This document shows positions 55,690-64,000 of a DNA stretch of 64,000 bases, in pieces. Within the stretch, counting starts at the first letter, position 1. Each line of letters begins with the position of its first letter. The stretch covers positions 496,001-560,000 of the forward strand of contig NZ_AP018052.1 in the NCBI RefSeq assembly GCF_002356355.1, written 5' to 3'. Under the pieces are notes generated by a model, which was not told the origin of the DNA, ran no database searches, and saw only the letters and a program-made list of their open reading frames with translations. This DNA is from Thiohalobacter thiocyanaticus (GTDB taxonomy: Bacteria; Pseudomonadota; Gammaproteobacteria; Thiohalobacterales; Thiohalobacteraceae). Made by a program: the position numbers and the translations under genes.

Positions 55690-58600
55690 ATGTTCGACTG
55701 GATCATTTCCGGGGCGCTGCGTAATCGGGTCGTCGTCGTCCTGCTGTATATCGTGCTGGCGGTGGCCTCGCTGTTCGCGCTGAGCCGCATGGTGGTGGAC
55801 GTGTTCCCGGAATTCGCGCCGCCGCAGGTGCAGATTCAGACCGAGGCCCCGGGCTTTGCCGCGCAGGACGTGGAGTTGCTGGTCACCCGGCCGCTGGAGG
55901 TGGCGCTGCAGGGTATGCCCAATGTCGACCAGATCCGTTCCAACTCCTCCATCGGACTGTCGCGCATCACCATCGTGTTCGACCCCGACGTCGACATCTA
56001 CAACGCCCGGGTGCTGGCCCAGGAGCGGCTGCAGCTGGCGCGCGGCACCCTGCCGGCGAATGTGCAGGAACCGGAACTGATGCCGGTGACCTCCGCCATC
56101 AGCTGGCTGCTCAAGTTCGCTCTGATCGACTGGTCCGACCGGGATCGCAGCTACGAGCTGCGCAGCCTGGTCGATTGGGAATTCCGCAACCGGCTGCTGG
56201 CGCAGGAGGGCGTGGCCTCGGTGGTCGCGGTCGGCGGCGAGGTCAAGCAGTACCAGGTGCAGGTCGACCCCGCGGCCCTGATGCGGCTGGGCCTGCCCTT
56301 CAGTCTGGTGGTCGACGCCGCGCGCGCGGCCAACACAGTCGCCCCCGGCGCCTTCCTGTATCCCACCCCGGAGGAGGAATACTTCCTGCGCAGCGAGGGC
56401 CGGGTGCGCTCACTGCAGGATATCGCCCGCAGCAGCCTGGGTCTGCCGGGCAACAGCCCGCTGACCCTGGGCGACGTGGCCGAGGTGCGCTTCGGCGGCG
56501 AGATCAAACGCGGCGACGGCCAGATGTACGGCGGCCCGGCCGTGATCGGCACCGTGTCCAAGCTCTGGGGCAGCGATACCCTGGCCACCACCGGGCGGGT
56601 GGAGCAGACCCTGGACGAACTGGCGGCGACCCTGCCGGAAGGCGTGGAGCTGGTCCCCGACGTATTCCGCCAGGCCAGTTTCATCGAACGCTCCATCGAC
56701 AACCTGGAGGAGGCGCTGCTGCATGCGGCCATCATCGTCGCCCTGGTGTTGTTCCTGTTCCTGGTGCGCTGGCGCCCGACCGTCATCAGCCTGATCGCCA
56801 TCCCCACCTCGCTGATGATGGGCATCCTGGTGCTGTGGCTGCTGGACGTCGGCCTCAACGCCCTCACCCTGGGCGGGCTGGTGTTCGCCATCGGCGAGGT
56901 GGTCGACGACGCCATCATCGACGTGGAGAACATCCTGCGGCGGCTGCGCGAGAACCGCCAGGCACGGCAGCCGCGGCCGTTGCTGGAGATCGTGTTCGAA
57001 GGCTCCAGCGAGATCCGCAACTCGGTGGTCTTCGCCACCTTCATCATCGTGATCGCCTTCATGCCGGTGTTCTTCCTCAGCGATATCGAGGGCCGGGTGT
57101 TCGCGCCGCTGGCCATCGCCTACCTGGCCGCCGTGGCCGGCTCGCTGCTGGTGGCGCTGACCCTGGTGCCGGTGCTGTGCTCCTGGTTCTTCGGTGGCCG
57201 TCAGGCCGAGCAGCAGGCCAGGCTGGGCGGTTTTGCCCGCTGGCTGCAGAACCGCTACCAGGGACTGCTGGAGCGCACCCTGGCCGTGCCGCGGCTGATG
57301 TTCGGCGGCGCGATCGTCGCCTTCGGCCTCAGCCTGGTGCTGATCCTGTCGCTCGGACGTTCCTTCATCCCCGGCTTTCACGAGGGCAATATCGTCATCG
57401 CCATGACCCTGATGCCGGGCACCTCGCTGGAGGAGAGCCTGCGCATCGGCCGCCAGGTGAACAACCTGGTCGGCGCCATGCCCGAGGTGAAGAGCATTGC
57501 CCAGCGCGCCGGCCGCTCGCGTCTGGACGAGGATGCCCAGCCGGTCAACTTCAGCGAGTTCGACGTCACCCTCAAACCGGAGGTGGAGGACGTGCCGGCG
57601 GTGATGGACGCGATCCGCGAACAACTCCGGACCATTCCCGGCGCCTCGATGAACGTGTCCCAGTTCATCACCCACCGCATGCAGGAGATCATGTCCGGCG
57701 TGCGCGCCCAGATGGTGGTCAAGATCTTCGGTCCGGATCTGGACATGCTCGCCCATCTGCAGCAGGAACTGCACGGCGCGGTCGAGGGCGTGAACGGCGT
57801 GGTCGACCTGCAGTCCGAGCCGATGGTGACCGTGCCCGGTGTGGACCTGCGCGTGGACCGGGACGCGGCCGCCGCCTACGGTCTCACGCCGGACGAGGTG
57901 GTGCGTCAGGTCGGCGAGGCGCTCAACGGTGTGGCGGTCTCGCAGGTGCAGGAGCATGACCGCACCTATGATCTGTTCGTGCGCATCGAGGCCGATGCCC
58001 GTGACAGCATTGAGGACCTGGGCCGGCTGCCGCTGCAGGCATCGAGTGATGCCGTGGTGCCGCTGGACACCGTGGCCGAGGTGGTGCCGGTGCGCGAGCC
58101 CTACATGATCAACCGCGACGGCGGCGCCCGCCGGGCGGTGGTGCAGTGGAATGTCGACGGGCGTGATCTGAGCGCGGTGGTCCGGGAGGTGCGCGAGCAA
58201 ATCGCGGAGCAGATGGTGCTGCCGCCGGGTTACTCCATCGAGTACGGCGGCGACTGGGAAGGTCAGCAGCGCGCCACCCGCGACCTGCTGATCTCCGGGG
58301 CCGTGGCGGTGGTGCTGGTGATCGCGGTGCTGCTGCGCGCCTTCCGCAACACCACCCTGGTCGGCCTGATCCTGACCAATCTGCCGTTTGCCCTGATCGG
58401 CGGCGTGTTCGCCCTGGTCATCACCGGCGAGAATCTCAACGTCTCCTCGCTGCTGGGGCTGATCGCCCTGCTCGGCATCGCCACCCGCAACAGCATCCTG
58501 CTGGTGACGCGCTACCAGCGCATCGCCCGCGAGCAGAATGGCTCGACGCCGGAGGCCCTGGCCATGCAGGGGGCGCTGGATCGCATGCTGCCGATCCTGA

Positions 58601-58803
58601 TGACCGCACTGACCACGGCACTGGCGGTGATCCCCTTCCTGGTCGGCGATCCCACCGGCAAGGAACTGCAGCGGCCATTGGCGATTGTCCTGCTGGGCGG
58701 CATGATCAGTTCCACCTTGTTGAATCTGCTGGTTTTACCGTCCGTTTATGCCTGGGCGCTGCGGCGCTGGCCGGGGCGCCTGGCTTACGCCGGCAGGGAC
58801 TGA
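55690..58803 (+). CDS. RND-family inner membrane efflux pump, HME-like
   Basis: The 1037-residue protein has the RND architecture of twelve membrane segments and two periplasmic loops. The fourth membrane segment reads LVFAIGEVVDDAIIDVENILRR, which keeps acidic residues as in heavy-metal pumps but differs from both the CusA (GAMVDAAIVMIEN) and the CzcA patterns. It lacks the CusA three-Met set in the corresponding loop. The substrate is therefore unknown, though the His-rich adaptor suggests a divalent metal or oxyanion. It has no TolC-type gene next to it; the divergent porin could take that role only in theory. Confidence 0.9.
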   Translation: MFDWIISGALRNRVVVVLLYIVLAVASLFALSRMVVDVFPEFAPPQVQIQTEAPGFAAQDVELLVTRPLEVALQGMPNVDQIRSNSSIGLSRITIVFDPDVDIYNARVLAQERLQLARGTLPANVQEPELMPVTSAISWLLKFALIDWSDRDRSYELRSLVDWEFRNRLLAQEGVASVVAVGGEVKQYQVQVDPAALMRLGLPFSLVVDAARAANTVAPGAFLYPTPEEEYFLRSEGRVRSLQDIARSSLGLPGNSPLTLGDVAEVRFGGEIKRGDGQMYGGPAVIGTVSKLWGSDTLATTGRVEQTLDELAATLPEGVELVPDVFRQASFIERSIDNLEEALLHAAIIVALVLFLFLVRWRPTVISLIAIPTSLMMGILVLWLLDVGLNALTLGGLVFAIGEVVDDAIIDVENILRRLRENRQARQPRPLLEIVFEGSSEIRNSVVFATFIIVIAFMPVFFLSDIEGRVFAPLAIAYLAAVAGSLLVALTLVPVLCSWFFGGRQAEQQARLGGFARWLQNRYQGLLERTLAVPRLMFGGAIVAFGLSLVLILSLGRSFIPGFHEGNIVIAMTLMPGTSLEESLRIGRQVNNLVGAMPEVKSIAQRAGRSRLDEDAQPVNFSEFDVTLKPEVEDVPAVMDAIREQLRTIPGASMNVSQFITHRMQEIMSGVRAQMVVKIFGPDLDMLAHLQQELHGAVEGVNGVVDLQSEPMVTVPGVDLRVDRDAAAAYGLTPDEVVRQVGEALNGVAVSQVQEHDRTYDLFVRIEADARDSIEDLGRLPLQASSDAVVPLDTVAEVVPVREPYMINRDGGARRAVVQWNVDGRDLSAVVREVREQIAEQMVLPPGYSIEYGGDWEGQQRATRDLLISGAVAVVLVIAVLLRAFRNTTLVGLILTNLPFALIGGVFALVITGENLNVSSLLGLIALLGIATRNSILLVTRYQRIAREQNGSTPEALAMQGALDRMLPILMTALTTALAVIPFLVGDPTGKELQRPLAIVLLGGMISSTLLNLLVLPSVYAWALRRWPGRLAYAGRD

Positions 58804-58842
58804 GGGTGTATGCTGGAAGGCTGAACATACCCTCAGAGCCCC

Positions 58843-61502
58843 ATGCAGACGAATCCACAGACTGGTATGAACCTCCTGCCGACAGTCGGTGCCGCCGACC
58901 CGCGCGCGGCCTGCGCCGCGCGCTGGCAGCAGTGGCTGCTCTATGCCTGGGTGGTGGCCCTGGTGGCCATGCCGCTGCTGCTCCACGGGGTGGACAGCGG
59001 TACCCTGCTGGTGCCGGAGTACCTGATCGATGTCCGCATGCATGCGGTCATCGAGTTGTTCTGCGGCATCATGGCGTTGCTGATCGCCGGGCTGATCCTG
59101 GCCCTGTCGCGGCACAAGCAGGAACGGACCCTGCTGCTGTTCGCGCTGGGCTTTCTGGTGATGGGCCTGCTGGACGTGGTGCATGCGATCACGCCTCCGG
59201 ATGTGTACCCGGGGCTGTTCGTTTCCGCCCACACCCTGTCCACCCTGTTCGGCGGCGTCCTGTTCTGTGCGGGCACTGTCCTGCACTATCGCCGCCATCG
59301 CCTGCCGGGATTGCCGCTGTGGCTGTCGCGCGAGGCGGCCTTCACCCTGATGCTGCTGATCGGCCTGGTACTGGCCTATCACATCATCCTGCCTGTGGGC
59401 TCGCTGGAGAATCTCTATACCTTTTCCATCTGGGCCTATCGGGCGCATGAGTTCTCTGGAGTTCTGTATGCCTTCGCCGCGCTGCTGGCCTTTCTCTATT
59501 ACCGGGGGACGGGACAGCGGCTGATCCTGGTCATCGGCGCCATCCTGATGCTGTTCGCCGAGAGCGCCTACCTGTTCCGCTTCTCCCAGATGTGGGACTC
59601 GGCCTGGTGGACCTGGCATTTCGTCAAGGTCGGGTTGTACCTGGGCAGCCTGGTAGTGATCGCTGCCGGCCTGGTGTTGTCGCTGCGCGCCGTGCAGCGC
59701 GCACGCGTGGTGCAGGACAATATCAACCGCCAGCTGCGGGTCGCGCACGACAGGCTCGACGACATGAACCGGGAACTGCAGCTGCGCAACACCATGGTCA
59801 ACGCCAGCATCGGTGCGCGCAGCCTGGATCAGACCCTGGAGGTGATCGAGAACACCCTGGCCGAATTCGTGGGCGAGTGCCGCTACTCGCTGGTGCTGCG
59901 CGTGGCCGAGGACGAGGTCGAGGAATTCCAGCGCGGCCTGCAGCGTCAGACCCTGCGCTGGAACGTGCGCGTCCGGGCCGAGCACATGCCCTGTGTGCGG
60001 CTGGTGCAGGCGGTCGGCGGCGATGACGAGCATACCGTCTACAGCTGCAGCCGCGGCGCCAATGGCCGCGCCTGCATGTGCCTGACGCTGCGCGCCCATG
60101 ACGAGGTGTTCGGCTATCTGCGCCTGGAGATCGCCGGCGGCCATCCCGAACCGGGACGGGTGGAGCAGCTCAACGTGGTCGCCGCCGAGATCGGCCCGAT
60201 TCTGTACAACGCCCTGCTGCATTACCGCTGGACCCAGGCCATCGGATTCCGCGCCGCGCTGCTGCGGGTCACGGCCATGCTGGGCTCGACCCTGGAACTG
60301 CCCCGGGTGCTGGAGGCGGTATGCGGGGAAAGCGCGCACATGCTGGCCAGCGAGGCCTCCGGCATCCTGCTCGCCGACGCTGACGGCGACAGCGGGGAGA
60401 TGCGCCTGGTCAGCTGCTGCATGCCGGACACGGCCGCGGGCGCTGCGGTGGCGCAGCCGGAGTGGATTGCCAGCGCTGCGGGACGTGAGTTGTTCCGTCA
60501 ATTGCGTGAGTCCGGCCGCCCGGTGGCCCTGGTCAAACCGGAGACGGCAGACGCGCCGGCGCCCTTCCCCCTGGGCACCAGCGGCTGCATCTGGGGCGCG
60601 GTGGCCCTGTTCCCCATGCTGGAAGGGGAACAGCTCATCGCGGTCATGCTGATCATGCGCACGGAACGGATCCCGTTCAGCGCGGCCACCCTGGAGCAGG
60701 GCGAACTGCTCGCCGAACAGGTGCGGGTCGCACTGGTCAACGCCCGCGCCTACGAGGCGCTGCGGGACGCCAATGAGCAGCTGCGGCGTTCCGAGCAGGA
60801 ACGCATCCGTGCCGAGCGGCTGGCGGTGCTCGGCCAGATGGCGGCCAGTGTGGCGCACGAGGTGCGCAATCCGCTCAGCGCCATCAACAACTGCCTCGCG
60901 GTGCTGCGCCGCAACATCCACGACAGCAGCGACAGCGTCGGGCCTGCCATCGAGATCATCGACGACGAGGTGCGGCGCCTGGACCGGCTGACGCACAATT
61001 TCATGAGTTTCGGGCGCTCGCCGCGCACGGCGGCGGCACGGGTGCATCTCGGCGGCCTGGTGGCGCGCGTGTGCGAACGCATCGATCAGCATATCCAGCA
61101 CGAGGGGCTGTCGGTCGGGGTGGAGCAGGAAGTCATAGGCGGCTATACGCCGGTGATGTTCGATGCCGACGGTTTTCAGGAAGTGCTGTGGAACCTGATG
61201 CTCAACGCCGTGCAGGCGATGCACGGCAGTGGCCGGCTGCGGGTGCGTCTGAATCAGAATGGCCGCCATGCCTTCCTGGCCGTCGCCGACGACGGCCCCG
61301 GCATCCCGCCAGAGAAGCGGACGCAGATCTTCGAGCCCTTCTTCAGTCAGCGCTCCGAGGGTGCCGGTCTGGGGCTGGCGATCGTACTGCAGCACGTGGA
61401 GGCATGGGGCGGCCGGCTGCGCATCTGGGGACCGCCCGGGGCCTGCTTCGCCATGCGTTTCCCCGTGGCTGAAGCGCAGGTCGCTGACCGGGGAGTGGCG
61501 TC

Positions 61503-61506
<4 letters not shown>
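58843..61506 (+). CDS. Membrane histidine kinase with MASE3-like sensor and GAF domains
   Basis: The 887-residue kinase has an N-terminal array of about seven membrane helices resembling the MASE3 sensor (MHAVIELFCGIMALLIAGLILAL and following helices), a coiled linker, two GAF-like regions (about 340-460 and 470-620) and a kinase core. The phospho-acceptor is His672 in SVAHEVRNPLSAINNC, with N-box LWNLMLNAVQAM and ATP-lid motifs DDGPGIPPEK and GAGLGLAIV. The GAF part holds several cysteines (CSRGANGRACMC). Its stop overlaps the regulator start, forming a classic two-component pair. Confidence 0.9.
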
Positions 61507-62876
<1,370 letters not shown>

Positions 62877-62912
62877 AATCTCCCTCTGCACCGAATGGCA
62901 CTTACTTCAGCC

Positions 62913-62991
62913 GCGTCATCCCCGCGCAGGCGGGGATCCAGTGCCTGGCAGAACCCGCAAATGCTGGATTCCCGCCTGCGCGGGAATGACG
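62913..62991. repeat. Intergenic inverted repeat, family F
   Basis: Arms CGTCATCCCCGCGCAGGCGGGG and CCCGCCTGCGCGGGAATGACG flank about 30 bases. It resembles the copy at 25782-25861, and both carry the extra outer arm GTAAGT-CCATTC on their right side. Confidence 0.82.
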
Positions 62992-63053
62992 GATAGACTG
63001 AAGTCCGGCTTATGTAAGTTCCATTCCCCTCTGCACCCGCTTCCCCGGCGGGT

Positions 63054-63103
63054 GTTTCTTACTGAAACCCGTAGTGCGTTTTCACCTCGGTTCAATCTGA
63101 AAC
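63054..63103. promoter_or_regulatory. Pair of enhancer-like dyads upstream of the redoxin gene
   Basis: GTTTCTTACTGAAAC (63054-63068) and GGTTCAATCTGAAAC (63089-63103) share the GNTTC-N5-GAAAC pattern and are 35 bases apart. They lie 75-125 bases upstream of the sigma-54 promoter at 63177, an ideal spacing for paired NtrC-type dimers. Confidence 0.7.
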
Positions 63104-63176
63104 GAGGGTATGGGTGATATCCCGCGTGGTTTATGACATTCCTGTTAAATCATTCAGATAGCGTTGTGACAAAGTC

Positions 63177-63192
63177 TGGCATGGAACTTGAG
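63177..63192 (+). promoter_or_regulatory. Sigma-54 promoter of the redoxin gene
   Basis: TGGCATGGAACTTGAG matches TGGCAYR-N4-TTG with GA in place of the -12 GC. The leader to the ATG at 63309 is about 105 bases. It is weaker than the other local sigma-54 sites but has two upstream dyads. Confidence 0.65.
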
Positions 63193-63308
63193 TGTAGGGA
63201 TTGGCGGCAGGTGCGCCGGGTCGTTCCAGTTCTCGCTTTGCAGACGGACAGCACGCAGCTTCCTGCCAACTCAAGTGAGTACACATCGAAACTGAAGGAG
63301 GAATCAAC

Positions 63309-63932
63309 ATGAAAACATCCAGACATCCGGCCCGGGGCGGTCGGCTGACTGTCGGGTGTTCGGCTGCGGCCGGTGCACTTATGCTCGCACTCGCTGCTCC
63401 GGGCACTGCAGTGGCCGATAGCATCGACGGAAACTTCCCCACGGCCGACGAAGTCGGCGGCGAAGTGTTCCCCAGAGGCGTGCAGGCCGGAGACCGGTTC
63501 CCCACCGACTGGGACATCTACGATGCCAACGGCAACAAGACCGATGTCAGCAAGCTGATCAAGGGCAAGCGCACTGTGCTGGCATTCTTCATCTCCGCGG
63601 TTCCGGTTTCCGTGGATGAGTTGACGAAGCTGCAGAACGCCTTTACCGGCAAGGGTGACACCCAGCTGCTGTTCGTGAATTCCGACCAGGTGGGCGGCAA
63701 GCTGCTGGGCGTGGACCCGATCCAGGAGACGGCCCGCACCGTGCGTGTGATCAAGCGTGAGGAGAACATCAAGCATCCGATGTTCGTCGCGCCCAACGAC
63801 GCCCTGAGCCCGACCGGCCTGTCCAACAAGCTCGGTTTCCGCGGTCTGCCGACGGTGTTCGTCATCGACAAGAACGGCAAGGTGGAAAAAGTCTATGTCG
63901 GACCGCAGGACTGGTCTGATACCAAGGTCTGA
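63309..63932 (+). CDS. Secreted thioredoxin-fold protein lacking the redox cysteines
   Basis: The 207-residue protein has a signal peptide ending near GTAVADSID and a TlpA/redoxin-like fold (KLIKGKRTVLAFFISAVPVSVDELTKLQ ... GLPTVFVIDKNGKVEKVYVG). In the place of WCPPC it has AVPVS (Ala97 to Ser101), so no CxxC exists; the only cysteine (Cys17) is in the signal. It keeps the cis-Pro (GLPTVF). It is therefore a binding fold rather than a disulfide enzyme. GGAGG lies before the ATG. A Tat-signal gene follows 30 bases downstream. Confidence 0.8.
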   Translation: MKTSRHPARGGRLTVGCSAAAGALMLALAAPGTAVADSIDGNFPTADEVGGEVFPRGVQAGDRFPTDWDIYDANGNKTDVSKLIKGKRTVLAFFISAVPVSVDELTKLQNAFTGKGDTQLLFVNSDQVGGKLLGVDPIQETARTVRVIKREENIKHPMFVAPNDALSPTGLSNKLGFRGLPTVFVIDKNGKVEKVYVGPQDWSDTKV

Positions 63933-63962
63933 GACAGTCAGCGAATCGTAGGAGAATTTTCA

Positions 63963-64000
63963 ATGAGTATTTCCCGACGCAATTTCATGAAGGGCGCCAT
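63963..64000 (+). CDS. Start of a Tat-exported protein (partial)
   Basis: The frame begins MSISRRNFMKGA and runs off the end of the window. The twin-arginine motif SRRNFMKG is a strong Tat signal, so the product is likely folded with a cofactor in the cytoplasm and exported. TAGGAGAA lies before the ATG. It follows the redoxin gene after 30 bases and is probably in the same sigma-54 operon. The identity cannot be told from 12 residues. Confidence 0.7.
   Translation, partial: MSISRRNFMKGA

Larger units (their letters stand above)
62877..63308. other. Gene-free region with repeat and sigma-54 control elements before the redoxin gene
   Basis: This 432-base gap holds no gene. It has a family F inverted repeat (62913-62991) inside outer arms GAATGGCACTTAC-like (62892) and GTAAGTTCCATTC (63015-63027), two enhancer-like dyads (63054-63068, 63089-63103) and a sigma-54 promoter (63177-63192). 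Confidence 0.7.

Noticed and set aside
58735-61395. 886-codon minus-strand open frame
   Set aside because: It lies fully antisense to the histidine kinase, is rich in Gln/His/Arg as expected for shadow frames and shows no domain.

Overview
The window looks like chromosome from a GC-rich, chemolithoautotrophic, sulfur-oxidising gammaproteobacterium (Chromatiales / Thiohalobacter-like is my guess from gene content). The evidence is a form I RubisCO operon with cbbQ/cbbO and a CbbR-type regulator, next to a cytoplasm-facing sulfite-oxidising molybdoenzyme (soeABC) and moaA. I saw no transposase, integrase, rRNA, tRNA or CRISPR array, though I could not search exhaustively.

Layout. 0-5 kb, mostly minus strand: end of a cytochrome c' type gene, a C39-like peptidase/TPR lipoprotein pair, pdxS-pdxT-ubiT and moaA. 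5-11.4 kb, minus strand: soeC, soeB, soeA and a lone PstS-like binding protein. 11.8-17.2 kb, plus strand: cbbL-cbbS-cbbQ-cbbO. 17-27 kb: a methyltransferase, a GGDEF/EAL protein, cbbR, glutathione reductase with a peroxiredoxin-glutaredoxin hybrid, purK-purE and purC. 27-50 kb: a large copper/silver island with CusCBA (CusF fused to CusB), a CopL-like protein behind a MerR-type promoter, a frameshifted PII-like gene, a YHS protein, a CPH-type and a CPC-type copper ATPase, a Met-rich protein, an unusual CDF transporter, a PcoA/PcoB-type oxidase and porin, and two small secreted proteins. 50-64 kb: a second envelope cluster with a divergent sigma factor, a secreted DUF302 protein, a frameshifted porin, two tandem adaptors plus an RND pump, a MASE3-type histidine kinase, an NtrC-family regulator and a cysteine-less thioredoxin-fold protein.

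The most interesting signal is in the last 13 kb. Four near-consensus sigma-54 promoters sit before the DUF302 gene, before the porin, before the RND operon and before the redoxin. The three intergenic regions holding them carry dyads of the form GNTTC-N5-GNAAC, a plausible binding site for the NtrC-type regulator encoded between the RND pump and the redoxin. This reads as one compact sigma-54 regulon for an envelope transport/redox function whose substrate I cannot name.

The intergenic spaces of the first 27 kb are filled by at least six families of long inverted repeats, often nested in each other, plus a 10-copy heptamer tandem repeat. Two genes (PII-like, porin) each appear broken by one missing base, which may be real or an assembly error.
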